64,000 bases of DNA. Origin: Sarcophilus harrisii (lineage: Eukaryota > Chordata > Mammalia > Dasyuromorphia > Dasyuridae). A program made the position numbers and the translations under genes. Location of the stretch: positions 116,001,425 through 116,065,424 of the forward strand of contig NC_045430.1 in the NCBI RefSeq assembly GCF_902635505.1, read 5' to 3'. The notes beneath the pieces are model-generated. The model was not told the origin of the DNA. It searched no databases and saw only the letters and a program-made list of their open reading frames with translations. Of the stretch, positions 23,300 through 35,800 are shown piece after piece. How positions within the stretch are numbered: the first letter of the stretch is position 1; every line of letters begins with the position of its first letter.

Positions 23300-24750
23300 A
23301 ACAGAAAGAAGTTAAGGTCACAAGGGAGCAGAACCCCAACCTGAGTAAGAACTAGAGAATAGACCAGTAGGCAATGGTCAGACTACTCCACTTTGAAAGC
23401 AACAAAATAGTATAAACCCCCAGACCTAGGTGTGAAAGCAATAGAAGGACTTAAAATATTGAACCTCAGTAAAATAATCCCCATCAAGAGGTGAGCAGTC
23501 TCCAACTCTAACATAAAGTCCTAATTCAGGAAATTGTCTTGGAAAATGAGCAAACAACCAAAAAGAGAACCTGATCATAAAAAAGCTAATGTAGTGACAG
23601 GAAAGCTCAAGAAATAAACTCAGGAAATGTTGTCTAAAAAAAATTTGCAAGCAAAGCCTTACTAAGTAAGGGGAAAACCATGCAGTCTGGAAACAAGCCC
23701 AACAAGATTTCTAGAATAGCAAAGGAAGAAGCTGATTTTTAAGCCTCCAAAATGATTTTTTAAATCATATGAGCAGTAAAGGAAAAAATAGGGAAAGAAA
23801 TGAAAACAATGAATGAAAATTATGAGAAACTAATCAACAGCTTGATTTAAAAGGCACAAAAAATACTGAAAATAACTCTTTAAAAAAAGAGTTGAACAGC
23901 TGATTAAAGAAGTACAAAACCTCACTGAATAAAAGAAGTTCTTAAAAATTACAATTTACCAAATGGAAGCTGAAGATTTCATGAGACATTAAGACACAAT
24001 GAAACAAGGTCAAAAGACCAAAAAATAGAAGAAAATGTAAACTACACCACAGGAAAATTAACTAGACTAGAAGATAGATTGAAGAAAGATATTTTTTAAA
24101 GTATTAAACTACTTGAATGATATGATATTATAAAAAGAACTTGTACATCATATTCAAAATAATTATAAAGGAAATCTATAGAGGGAGCTTAGAGCTGCAG
24201 CTAGATGGTGCAGTGGATAGAGCACCAGCCCTGAAGTCAGAGGACCTGAGTCCAAATCTGATTTTAGATATTAATACTTCCTAGCTGTGTGACCCTGGGC
24301 AAGTCATTTAACCCCAATTGCTTCAGCCAAAAAAAAAAAAAAAAAAAGAGGTAGCTTAGAACTAGAGGGCAAAGTAGAAATTAAAAAAATCCATCAATTA
24401 CCAAATAAAAGAAATTACAAAATGAAGACACTTAAGAATTCTATAGAAAATTCAGAGTTTCTAGTAAAGGAGAAAATGTTGCAAGCAGTAGAAAGAGAAA
24501 ATTCAAATATTGTTGAGTCACAGCACAAAATTTAACAGCTACCACTATAAAGAAATGAAGGGCTTGAAATATTACATTCTGGAAGGTAAAGGAGCAAGAA
24601 ATACAACCAAAATTAATCTACCAAACAAAACTGATATCCTATAGAAAAAAAAATATGAATATTTAATGAAAGAGAGAATTTTCAAGCATTTCTGATGAAA
24701 AAACAATAAAAAATTTGACATTTAAACACAAGATTAAAAAAAAAAAGGTT
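23300..24750 (+). mobile_element. L1 5' leader/ORF1 remnant, split by a SINE
   Basis: ORF1-like text: GAAATGAAAACAATGAATGA, GAACAGCTGATTAAAGAAGT, CAAATGGAAGCTGAAGATTT and GGTAAAGGAGCAAGAAATAC. It continues through the SINE at 24,197. The identity is clearest from 23,750 to 24,700; the part before 23,650 may be the leader. It is heavily decayed and has no long frame. Confidence 0.7.
24197..24347 (+). repeat. tRNA-derived SINE (WSINE-like) with target-site duplication
   Basis: It starts GCAGCTAGATGGTGCAGTGG, has a B-box-like GAGTCCAAATC, then AGCTGTGTGACCCTGGGCAA and a pure A tail (24,330-24,347). GAGGGAGCTTAGAGCT at 24,181-24,196 and GAGGTAGCTTAGAACT at 24,348-24,363 match at 14 of 16 bases as the target duplication. 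Confidence 0.9.
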
Positions 24751-25020
24751 TTAGGAAGGGGAAGGAAAATTAAGAATGGAAGAAATTATCTCATATATAA
24801 AGGAGGCATAAAGGAATGAGAGGTTTGGTGGGGGAGTGGTTAACTGGAACGTAACTCCCATGGGAACTTGTTTAAAGAGAGATTTTACACACACACACAC
24901 ACACACACAAAGCTGGGTGTACAAATTTGTCTTAAAAACAAGACAGTAGAAAGGGGACAGGCTAAGAAAAAAGGAAGGAAGGTAAGAGGGAGAGTGGATT
25001 AAAGGAGGCAATGATCAAAA
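24751..25020 (+). mobile_element. L1 inter-ORF region remnant
   Basis: GGTTAACTGGAACGTAACTC followed by AAACAAGACAGTAGAAAGGG resembles the stretch between ORF1 and ORF2 in marsupial L1, in line with the ORF1 remnant just before it. It holds a (CA)n run at 24,888-24,909. Confidence 0.55.
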
Positions 25021-25694
25021 AATAAATACATCAGAGTATAATTTTCCCTTTATTTTTTCATGCTTGGAAAATGGAGACATGACTAATGTGGAAATATGTT
25101 TTGCATGATCCTGTGTGTTCTTTTTCCTGTCTTTTCAATGGATAGAGGAGGAAAATGAAGCCAAGGGGAGAATTTGGAACTGAAAAAAATTTTTTAAAGA
25201 AATGTAATGCTGGGGAGAACTGAAACTATATTTTAATTTCTTCACTTCTCTTAACAATAATCAATTCTATCGTGGTGGGTATTTATTCCATCAGAGATTT
25301 TCACCCTTTCCAACCATGATGATTGTCTTTTTCTCCTCTGTCCCATTAAGAGATTGGCAGGTGAGTATTGATCTGAATCATTGTGGTGAGAACATTATTA
25401 TTAAAGTCTTACATTACTATTAAAGTAATCCACAAAGAGGTATATTGGTAGGGCTTAAGGAGGAAGAGCGGGAGAAAAGGATAGAGTTGTGAAAGGAGTA
25501 ATAGTATTCATTTTTAATTCCACCCTATTGTTATTTCAGTTCAGGAGAATTTGCATTGTGTAGTTATTTCTCATCATCTTTTATGTTGAGGCCAGACCTA
25601 TTCTTTTTTCATATGACATCTCTTAATTATTAAAACTGATGCTTTTCTTCAACCTTCATTAGGTTTGGGAGGGTTGTTTTTGGTGGGGTTCCTT

Positions 25695-25727
<33 letters not shown>

Positions 25728-26060
25728 TTACTTCTTAACAACTTAGACCATTGTTGACCAGTTGCTCCACATAGATCAAGAGTTCTTAACTTCTTTGTAT
25801 TATAAATCCCTTTGGCAGTCTCGAGAAACTTATAGATCCTTTTTTTAAAAAAAAAATTTTAAATACATAAAATAAAATACATAAGATTACAAAGAAAAAA
25901 AATAAAAGGTTTTAAAAATATTTTGAAAGAAAACTGTTTCATAAGTCTCCCATCCTAATATTCTATCTTTCCCAAGTTTTCATGATAGTGCTGTTTCTTA
26001 ATTCTTTTCATGTGACTACTTCTCCTTAACTTCTTTTGGATTATAATTTATGCCTCACCC
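25021..26060. other. AT-rich spacer with a GTT microsatellite
   Basis: No gene recognised. A (GTT)n tract lies at 25,697-25,728. The rest may hold very old repeats I cannot name. Confidence 0.4.
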
Positions 26061-26064
26061 CTCT

Positions 26065-26230
26065 ACTTCTTTTCTTGGTGATCTCATTCAGTCACAGGAT
26101 TTCAATGTTTTTTATTACAGATGACACTAAAATATATAGACCCAGCTTCTCTCCTAAACTATATTCTTGAATTGATGCATTCCTGATTATATATCCCATA
26201 GGCATCTCAAATTCAACATGTGCACTATGC
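26065..26230 (+). repeat. L2-type LINE relic
   Basis: GGTGATCTCATTCAGTCACA, ATTACAGATGACACTAAAAT and ATAGGCATCTCAAATTCAAC followed by ATGTGCA have the usual spacing of the L2 reverse-transcriptase region. It is cut off by the L1 at 26,235. Confidence 0.6.
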
Positions 26231-26234
26231 AAAC

Positions 26235-28940
26235 TATTTGAAAAATTAGGGAAAGAAGATGTCCTACCAAATTCCTTTTATGACATAAAGTACTGATACC
26301 TAAACTAGGTAGGGATGAAAAAATTATAGACCAATTACCATAATGAATATTGATGCTAAAATCTTAAATAAAGTATTAGCAAAAAGATTACAGAAAGTAT
26401 TCCCCAGAATAATATAAATATACTATGATCAAGGTAGATTTATACCAGAAATGCAGGGCTCATTCAATATTAAGAAAACTACTAGCATAATTGACATCAA
26501 TAACCAAACTAACAAAAATCATATGATTATCTCAATGAATGCAGAAAAAGCATTTGACAAAATCCAAAAGCCATTCTTATTAAAAACACTAGAGAGTACA
26601 GGTATAAATGGAGTTTTCCTTAAAATGATCAGTAGCATCTATTTAAAAACATCACTAAGCATCATATATAATGGGGACAAATTAGAACCATTCCCAGTAA
26701 GATCAGGGGTGAAAAAAGGTTGCCCACTATCACTAATACTATTCAATATTGTATTCAAAATATTAACTTTGGAAATAAGAGAAGAAAAAGAGACTAAAGG
26801 AATTAGAGTAGGCAATGAGGAAACCAAATTATCAATCTTTACAGATGATATGATGGTATAGAGAACCCTAGAGAATCAACTAAAAGAACTACTGAAACAA
26901 TTCACAACTTTAGCAAAGTTGCAAGATACAAAATAAATTCACATAAATCATTAGCATTTTTATATATTACCAAGTAAGTTCAGCAGCAAGAGATGTAAAG
27001 AGAAATTCCATTTTAAATAACTTCAATAATATAAAATAATTATGTCTATCTGCCAAGGCAAAGTCAGAAATTATATGAACAAAATTACAAAACACTTCCC
27101 ACACAAATAAAGTCAGATCTAATCAACTGGAAAAAATATCAAGTGCTCATGGGTTAGCCAAGCAATTGTAATTTAAAATGACAATACTACCTAAATTAAT
27201 CTACTTATTCTGCCATACCAAACTCACAAGAAATTATTTTACAGATCTAGAAAAAAATAACAACAAAATTCATCTGGGAAAAAAAAAAAACAAGAATTTC
27301 AAGGGAATTAATGAAAAAAAAATGCAAGTGAAAGTTGCCTACCTGTGCCAGATCTAAAACTATATTACAAAACACCGATCATCAAAATCATTTGGTACTG
27401 GCTAAGAAACAGTGTGGATCAGTGGAATAGGTTAGGTTCACAGGACAAAATAGTCAATGCCTATAGCAATCTAGTGTTTAACAAACTCAAAGACCCCAGC
27501 TTTTGGGATAAAAACTCACTATTTGACAAAAACTGCTGGGAAAATTGGAAACTAATATGACAGAAACTAATATGACAGAAACTATGACAGAAACACAAAT
27601 AACAAATAACACCACATACCAAAATAAGGTCAAAATGGGTTCATGATTTAGACATAAAAAGTGATATTATAAGCAAATTAGAAGAACAAAGGATAGCTTA
27701 CCTCTCAGATTTGTGGAGGAGGAAGGAATTTGTGGCCAAAGAAAAACTGGAGTTCATTATTGGAAACAAAATAGATAATTTTGAATATATTAAGTTAAAA
27801 AGGATTTGTACAAAGAAAACCAATGCAGACAATATTAGAAGGACAGTAATAAACTAGGAAAACATTTTTACATTTAAAGGTTCTGATAAGGCTTCATTTC
27901 TAAAATTTATAGAGAACTGACTCAAATTCATAAGAATTCAAGCCATTCTCCAATTGATAAATGGTCAAAGGATATTAACAGACAATTTTCAGATAAAGAA
28001 ATTAAAACCATTTCTAGTCATATGAAAAGGTGTTTAAATCACTATAGATCAGAGAACTATAAATTAATACAACTCTGAGGTACCACTACACACCTCTCAG
28101 ATTGGCTAAAATGAGAGGAAAAGATAATGACAAATGTTGGAGGAAATGTGGAAAAACTGGAACACTAATACATTGTTAGTGGAGTTGTAAATTGATCCAA
28201 CCATTCTGGAGAACTATTTGGAACTATACCCAAAGGGCTATCAAATAATGTGCATACTCTCATCTAGCACTGTTTCTACGGGCTTATATCCCAAAGAGAT
28301 CTTAAAGGAAGGAAAAGGACCCACATGTGCAAAAATGTTTGTGACAGCCCTTTTTGTAGTGACAAGAAACTGGAAACTGAGTGGATGCCCATCAGTTGGA
28401 AAATGGTTGAATAAGCTTTGGTATATGAATGTTATGGGTTATTATTGTTCCATAAGAAATGATCAGCAGGATGATTTCAGAGAGTCCTGGAGAGACTTAA
28501 ATGAACCAATACTAAGTGAAGTGAGCAGAATCAAGATATCATTATATATGGCAACAAGAAGATTATACAATAATCAATTCTGATGGACATGGCTCTTTTC
28601 AATAATGAGATGATTCAGGCCTTTTCCAATGATCTTGTGATGAAGAGGGCCATCTACACCCAGAGAGAGGACTGTGGGAACTGAGAATGAATCAAAACAT
28701 AGAATTTTCCATCTTTTTCATGTTGTTTGTTTGCATTTTATTTTCTTTCCAATTTTTTCTTTTTTGATTTGATTTTTTGCAGCAAAATAATTTATAAATA
28801 TGTATGCACATATTCAATTTAACATATTTTTATCATATTTAACATATATGTGATTGCTTGCCATCTAGGAGAGAGGGTAGAAAGATGAAGGGGGGATTGA
28901 AACACAAGTTTGTGCTGTAGTTAATGTTGAAAAATTATCC
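26235..28940 (+). mobile_element. 5'-truncated L1 (RT to 3' end)
   Basis: It starts within ORF2. The frame 26,451-26,861 carries RT blocks: MNAEKAFDKIQ, SGVKKGCPLS and the catalytic FTDDMMV (usual L1 form FADD). Frames at 27,345-27,560 (MPDLKLYYKTPIIKIIWYWL) and 28,218-28,583 (GLYPKEILKEGKGPTCAKMF through RNDQQDDFRESWRDLNE) continue it. The ORF2 stop is at 28,581 and the 3' UTR runs to about 28,940. ORF2 is broken by frameshifts and stops, for example directly after FTDDMMV. The A-rich tail has become the GAAA tract that follows. Confidence 0.9.
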
Positions 28941-28942
28941 AA

Positions 28943-28950
28943 GAAAGAAA

Positions 28951-29022
<72 letters not shown>

Positions 29023-29190
29023 AGGAAGAGAGGGAGGGAGGGAGGAAGGAAGGAAGGAAGGAAGGAAGGAAGGAAGGAAGGAAGGAAGGAAGGAAGGAAG
29101 GAAGGAAAGAAGGAAGGAAAGAAAGAAGAAAGAAAGAAAGAAAGAAAGAAAAAAAGAAAGAAAGAAAGAAAGAAAGAAAAGGAAAGGAAA
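28943..29190 (+). repeat. (GAAA)n/(GGAA)n microsatellite at an L1 tail
   Basis: About 250 bases of GAAA units (28,946-29,020), GGAA units (29,030-29,118), then GAAA again. It most likely grew from the L1 tail. Long frames across it in both strands are artefacts of the repeat. Confidence 0.95.
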
Positions 29191-29439
29191 AAGAATAGAT
29201 TAAGGATAATAACTAAGACTGTAAATCTTGCTAACTGGTAGGATGGTGATATCCTCAGCATCTGATATTAAAACCTCCTATAATCTGGCTATGGCTTACC
29301 TTTTAAGTCTTTCTTTGTCCAGATATAGAATACTGCCCTAAGAAATGTTTGTATTGTAAGGACAAAAGAGAGACTTTTCAGTTAAAGAAAGGTCAAAAAA
29401 CAGCGTTACTCTTGTATGCAACCTAATAAATAAATGTAT

Positions 29440-29497
29440 ATCTATCTATATGTGAGTGTGTATGTATATCTATACATACATACATACACACACCACA

Positions 29498-29528
<31 letters not shown>
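29440..29528. repeat. Compound TATC/TACA/CA microsatellite
   Basis: TCTATCTATATGTG, ACATACATACATACAC and a CA run of about 14 units follow one another. Confidence 0.9.
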
Positions 29529-29530
<2 letters not shown>

Positions 29531-29802
29531 ATGGCACTAGGGAAAAACTACAATCAAAAATACCAAAAAGATTCTGAAGCAATTTCCTATCTTTAGCCAA
29601 AATCTGCCCAGGAAAGTAGCCAGAATTCTAAGGGCACTTGAAAAAGAGTGACAATAAGGGAGGCAGAGGACAAGAAAAACAATTACAGATATCTTGAATT
29701 TTATGGGTGCTCTTAACATGGGTGCACTGTATTTAGGACTGAGGGAAGGCAACTGAAATAAACCTGACCTCATAGGGACAAAGGCCCTATATAATAAAAG
29801 AT

Positions 29803-29832
29803 ATATATATATATATATATACATATATATAG
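29803..29832. repeat. (TA)n microsatellite
   Basis: A nearly pure TA run, followed by a short imperfect palindrome built on GGTTATATCTATATAACC (29,832-29,849). Confidence 0.85.
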
Positions 29833-29994
29833 GTTATATCTATATAACCTATATAATAAAGATTATATAATCATATAGCATATAATCATGTTAACATATA
29901 ATCATCTACATGAAAACTCCCTCTTAGCTGATGGGGTCTGAACATGTTCTGGATATCTTTCATTCCTCTATGATTCTACTTTAAGTTACAATTA

Positions 29995-30105
29995 TTGTCT
30001 GTCTTTCCAAGATTTTAAACTCTTTGCAGAAGAGGAACATGTCTTATTTATTTTTATAGCACCCCAGAACCCAAAAAATGCCTTATAAATGTTAATTGAA
30101 CAGCT
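29995..30105 (+). repeat. L2/MIR-type 3' end relic
   Basis: TTTTAAACTCTTTGCAGAAG, AACATGTCTTATTTATTTTT, ATAGCACCCCAGAAC and AAATGTTAATTGAAC keep the order of the shared L2/MIR 3' end. Confidence 0.65.
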
Positions 30106-31402
30106 GAAAGAAGGAAGGAATCAGTAAGTATTTAGAAAATTAACTAACCTTCATTCATGTAAGGACCGGAATTGGGCAGTTATCAAATTCAAAGAAGGTT
30201 GATTATACTAAAGCCCTTCAGAATCACACTTTTAATAGGCTGCACTCAGTGCATTTAAATAAAATAAAACTGTGTTCTGTTGGCTACTTTGAGAGGCCCT
30301 ACTCAAAGAAATATTGTCAAAGTGAAAAACATTGGCTTTGGTCCATTCCACTGCCCTAGATTCATAGGCAAAGGCGTTGAACTGAACACTGCTACAATTT
30401 TCACTGAAGTATACACAAACTTATACATATATTTTAATGAGCTGACTCTTTCAAGGCCAAGCTACTGTTCAGGATAAACAAATATAGATATAGATCCAAA
30501 AGATATCTCAGATCAAACATGATGTGGATGATATAAGTCTCTTGAAGGTAGGTATGTCCCTTTGGACTTTTTTTTTTTTCAGAAAGATCTGGTTCCTTCC
30601 CTTTTCCTTCCATGTTTCCTCTTTTTTGTTCCATTATTCTCCACCAGTATAATTTGATCTTCCCATAATCCATTTCTCCTGACTTGCAATTTGAGTTTTT
30701 TCTTGGATCTAAACATTACTTAACAGTTTTACTCAGCCTAGTCTGATTATTAACATTCCATTTGCATTGTTTCCTTGCTTCAGAAGTTTCCCAGAATTTA
30801 TTTTCCCTCCTCAGATTCTAAAGAAGCCCTGGAACTCAAAAAACTTGAATTTGGATATTATCCAAATATAAATTGTTAAGGCTTACTAAGATTACTGAAA
30901 GAGCTTTCAGCAAAAACAACTAATATTTAACTTCCTAAGAACTGCATGTTAAGTTTTTGGTTGCTTGGTTGTTTTCAAATCTTTGTCCATAAAGTTCACA
31001 TTCAGTTCTATTTGTTTTTGGCTGAAGATATCAAGAGCTTCCTTTAGATAAGGTTCTATAATTTTCAATTTTGGATTTGGGGTTTATTTTGGGGGTAGGA
31101 GGAGGTTTGTTGTGGGGGGGGGAATTGTTCTTTTTTTCACTATTGGGTTCTGGCAAGTTATTTAACATTCTTATTATTCATTAAAAAGTAATCAACACTG
31201 CCTTTAACTTGGCCATTTTTCAATAGAAAAGCTTATATTGATGTCTTCTCTAGCAATATCATTATCTAGAATCTCATAAACACTACTGTAAATACTTTTT
31301 GCAGTGTATTCAAATAATTTAGATCAAATAAGACAACCTCTAAGAATTCCTAGAGTAAATTATGCCTTTGAACATCACTTTATTGTTTGTTATTTTTAAA
31401 AG

Positions 31403-31513
31403 GTCAATGTAAAGACTGTCAAGAAATAAACATTCAGGTGTACTTGGAAGAACATGAGAGAAACTGATAAACAGATCGCAACACACCAATTAAAATGTAT
31501 TTCCAAGATAAAG
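31403..31513 (+). CDS. SLCO1A2: SLCO1A2 first coding exon (start codon) with short 5' UTR part
   Basis: The ATG at 31454 opens 20 codons (start RETDKQIATHQLKCISKIK) and the exon ends at 31513 before GTATGG. It lines up residue for residue in length with the human N-terminus (MGETEKRIETHRIRCLSKLK). The reading frame ends in phase 0, as the next exon needs. A plausible acceptor (TTTTTAAAAG, ending at 31402) would make the exon begin at 31403, with 51 nt of leader; this 5' border is inferred. The residues form the cytoplasmic N-terminus. The context of the ATG (AACATGA) is only moderate. Confidence 0.88.
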
Positions 31514-32808
31514 GTATGGAATCTATTAAATTATTATCTGAGCATATATGTAGCAATTTGAACAGTACCTTGAAATTATTTTTATTTGGTTGGTTTATCT
31601 AATAGAAATTACAAATTATATAGTCACCAGTTATTTCAAAGAAACACGACATTACTTTGTAAATTTAGGTGCCTCTGTGTGGCACTACTATTGCAAAGAT
31701 TTTTATCAAAAATACTTGGAGTAGGAAACCATTCAAAAGGTATAGGGATTTTTATTTAGTTTAGAAGCAAATTTCATGGGAGAATCATTATTCTATAGAA
31801 AATATTGGATTCTATGATCTCATTTTTAAAATGTTGCACTTTAGATTATCAGGTTCACATTTTGATCCAGTGTAGGGTTTTGGTTTGTTTTTTGTTTTTT
31901 CTGTTTGTTTTGTTTTTAAAGGGCGGCAAAATGGAATAGTAGCATATTGTTCATATAATTATAATTCTCCACAATAATTTAGTACAAGTGCTTTATCCAG
32001 ATTTGCCAGTATGCTAATTTTACCATCAAAATGTCTATTCTCGTTATGTTTTTGTTTCCATGGCAGCCTTCAGTATTTGACTTTGCAGACACTTTTCCTC
32101 CCATTCCTATGGGACCCAAATTAAACTGTCTTTTCTTTTTATTGGTATTATCCGGGTATTTTTCTGAATTCTTGACAGCCATTAAGTAGAAATGGTTTCT
32201 ACCTAGACACTATTATCAATATGCTTTTTCTGAAATGATTGCTTACTATCATTCAGGTATAGGTAAGAAAAATCTATACATAACAAAGAGAAATGGAAAA
32301 TTAAGATGAATATTTAGATAACAACTACATCAAAACTGGAGTGTTTTTCTTATCACTGTTTTGCATGTGAAGATGTATATATCTATATACCATAGACCTA
32401 TGATTAGATATATAGATAACATATAGATACATATATATCAATATACTCATAAAATGTCTTTTAACACACTTTGGTTTTTGTTTTGCTAAATCTCCAGGAA
32501 AATCTATTTATTTATTGAAAGTGATCTCAAATTCAATCTTACACCATTGATTTCATGCCAAAATATCTGTTTTGGTCACTAATGCAAATAAAAGATTTTA
32601 ATCTGGAGCAAAGAAGATAATTAAATCATTATCTGTTTTAAAATGTCAGGCTATTGAGAATATAAACTAATCGAGAATATAAAGAGAGATAATTGAGAAT
32701 ATCAGCTAATTGAGAATATAAAATCAAAATACTAAGAACAGTTTTAAAACTTAATTTGTTTCCAGGGACTTTTCATCACATAAAACATGGGAACAGTTCA
32801 TATGTATA

Positions 32809-32873
<65 letters not shown>

Positions 32874-35800
32874 ATATGTATTTTTTCACTGGGCATATGT
32901 CAATAATAACATTTGGAAAAATCTGTATGAGTTGGTGGTACTGTAAGTAGTGTGCAACCAAATTTTCCAAATAATTTAGACAAGAAGAACTTTTGACACA
33001 TGAACAAGAGCCACAAGTCATGGATGGGGTGTGATTTGAGTCTAGAAAGAGTACCTAAATTTTTAGTTTTACAGATTTATTTAAATGTAAATATAAACTG
33101 TGGGCCAATGTATCTAATTTGCTTGCTTGCATGATCCAAATTTCAAAAGCAATGCAGGATCATGTAATTTCTTTGGATGAATTTGCATTTGACTAGAAAA
33201 TTGACATAAAGCCCCATTTAATCAACCTATGCTTTTTAAAAAATGCTACACTGATACAGAGATCAAAAAATGCTTCTGGAAGTGATTGTTAGATATGAGA
33301 TAGAATTAAAGTATTGTTTATTAAATATGATCAATAGTCTATTATGGCAACTATATGAAACAATGAGTTTTCTCCTCCTTAAATAGTGGTTGTTACATGG
33401 AGAGAAAAAAGTGTAGTAGAGATGTAGCTAGATCATGTGGTGGTTGTACCTAAGGTCAGGAAAACCTGAATTCAAATCCCATGTCAGATACTTGCTAACT
33501 GGGTAACCCTATACAAGTTGCTTAAATTCTGTTTTCTTCAGTTTTCTCAGCTGTAAAATGGAGATAAATAATACCTATTGCCCAGAGTTGTTGTGAGGAT
33601 CATATAAAATAATATTTGTAAATCCCTTAGTACAGTGGCTGGCACATAATAGATGTTGTACAAATGCTAATTATTGTTATTATTACTTGTAGGCAGCTGG
33701 ATGGACAGTGGATAGAGTGCCAGGCCTGAAGTTAGGGAAGACTGAACTTTCTGAGTTCAAATTTGGCTTAATGAGGAAATAGTATTCATTCATTCTAAGG
33801 AAATCAACTTTATAACTAAATTATAAAAATCCAATACATTAAAAAAAACTTGTTAAATTTATAGGAAAATAATATTTATTTCCCCTTATTTTTTCCCAGG
33901 TGTTTCTATTGGCATTGATATGTGCTTATATCTCCAAAACATTGTCTGGATCTTTTCTAAATTCCATCCTTACTCAACTGGAAAGGCAATTTAATCTCTC
34001 AACAACTCTGGTTGGACTTATTAATGGAAGTTTTGAAATAGGTAATTGTTTGTGTTTACAATGTTAATTATTATTTATTTACAGTGGATATAAAATATCT
34101 TTAAATCTTTGTCATATGCCTGTCTTCAAGATCTGCTTGGGAAGGTAAGTTTAAGGTAAATGTTCTCTTTAATTATATTGGGAATTTATTTCAAAACAAA
34201 GTATTCTTAAAAGTACTGCATATGCCAGTTGATCTATCTTGGTTCTACCTTAGTCATACTGCCCCAGTAGTATCAAAATTTGCAAAAAAATAAATTGGTT
34301 AAGACTCCTACTTTCTATTCTGCTAATTTGAGAATTTTAGATTTTGAGACATATTTATCCACTTATTTTAAATCCCAAGCTTTGTTGGCATATAATTGAG
34401 TATGAAGGATAACCTTGGCAAAGTGACTAGAGAGTTGAAAACAGAGGTAAGAAAATTTTCATGCAAATATTGCATTCAGTACATATTAGCTAGTTGATCC
34501 TAGGTAAGTCACAATTACTCAATGACCAGGGAACTTTCTGAGACTATAAATTGCAATGTAAGTGCAAATAGAAGGAATGTTCTTATGGGAGGTTCCCTAT
34601 CCTGGTGAAATCAGAAGTTTAGGTTCCCTTCTCCACAATATATCAACTATCTACACCGAGTAGTGTAGACTACATTTAAATGTAATAATTTCTTTTTTTA
34701 AGGGAATAGAACATTCAAATCTATGATTTTATTGGAGTAGGGAATTAACACAGAAAATTAACTAATCATTCATCAGTGTTAAAAAAAAAATTACAGAGAA
34801 GGTAAAGACTGGACTTAAAATCGGTCATGAAGAGATAATGTGTGACCTTAGAAAAGATCAATTTCAGTAGAATTTTGGAGACAGAAGTCATATTGGAAGA
34901 GCTAAAGAGAGAAAGGATAGTGAAGTAGTAGTACTGAGCATAGACAGCTTTTTTGAGAAGTTTATCAATGATGAGGATAAAGATGGGATAGTAATTGGTT
35001 AGTCTAGCACATATTGAGGAGGTTTGGGCAACTTGACTAATTAAATGTAGATGGCAAATAGTGATAAAAAAAGACATTAAAGATATATAAAAGAGTGGCA
35101 TGATTACCTAGGAATTACCTTGGGTACTAAGAATTTAAGTAAATTGCCCAGGGTTCTTGCAACCAAAATGAATCGAGATAGAACTTGAACCCAAATTTTG
35201 CTGGCATTTAAGTTGCTTTTCTAGTCACCATATCATGTTGCTCCTCATCATCTGATATGGGTATCATCTTGCTGTCTTTTATAATTTGATTAGATTATAA
35301 CTTTAAAAACATTAGAAAATTGTTTTTCTAATTTTCTCTAAAATCCATTTCCCTTTCTAATATGCCACACTGTCTCCCTCTCATTCTTCATGGTATAATC
35401 AGGAGTATGAAGTGGGAAAAAAAACTATATTTAGATTTAATATGAAAAAAAGAATCCCAACAATTTAACATATGTAAAAGTAGAATGGACTGCTTCAGGA
35501 TGTAATAGCTTTTTATCATTTGGGGTTCTTATGCAGAGGATCAATGATCATGTATTGGGTAGATTTTTGTGTTGCTTCTTATTCAAATATAGATGAGACT
35601 GGCACTGGGATTTCAGAGATTCCTTGAAGCTCAGATTGTCTGATGCTAGATTCTTAGCAAGCCATAAGTTATTTCCACTAGAATATCTAATCTTTTGAAG
35701 AATTTTTTTTGAAGCAGCCCCATCCCACTTTGGATGCCTTTAGTTATTCATTCATATCTTTGTTCATTTATTCAATAAGTAGACATTAGTTAATGTTAGG

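Larger units (their letters stand above)
29191..31400. other. Region upstream of the first coding exon; microsatellites, one L2/MIR end
   Basis: No coding sequence is supported. (TATC)/(TACA)/(CA) runs lie at 29,440-29,528, TA runs at 29,803-29,832, and an L2/MIR 3' end at 29,995-30,105. Non-coding first exon(s) and the promoter of the transporter gene may lie here or further left, but I cannot place them. Confidence 0.5.

Noticed and set aside
28946-29190. CRISPR-like or other direct repeat array
   Set aside because: Simple tetranucleotide repeat without spacers, in a vertebrate genome.
28924-29261. Long lysine/arginine-rich (+) and serine/phenylalanine-rich (-) open frames
   Set aside because: They are translations of the GAAA/GGAA microsatellite and have no coding evidence.
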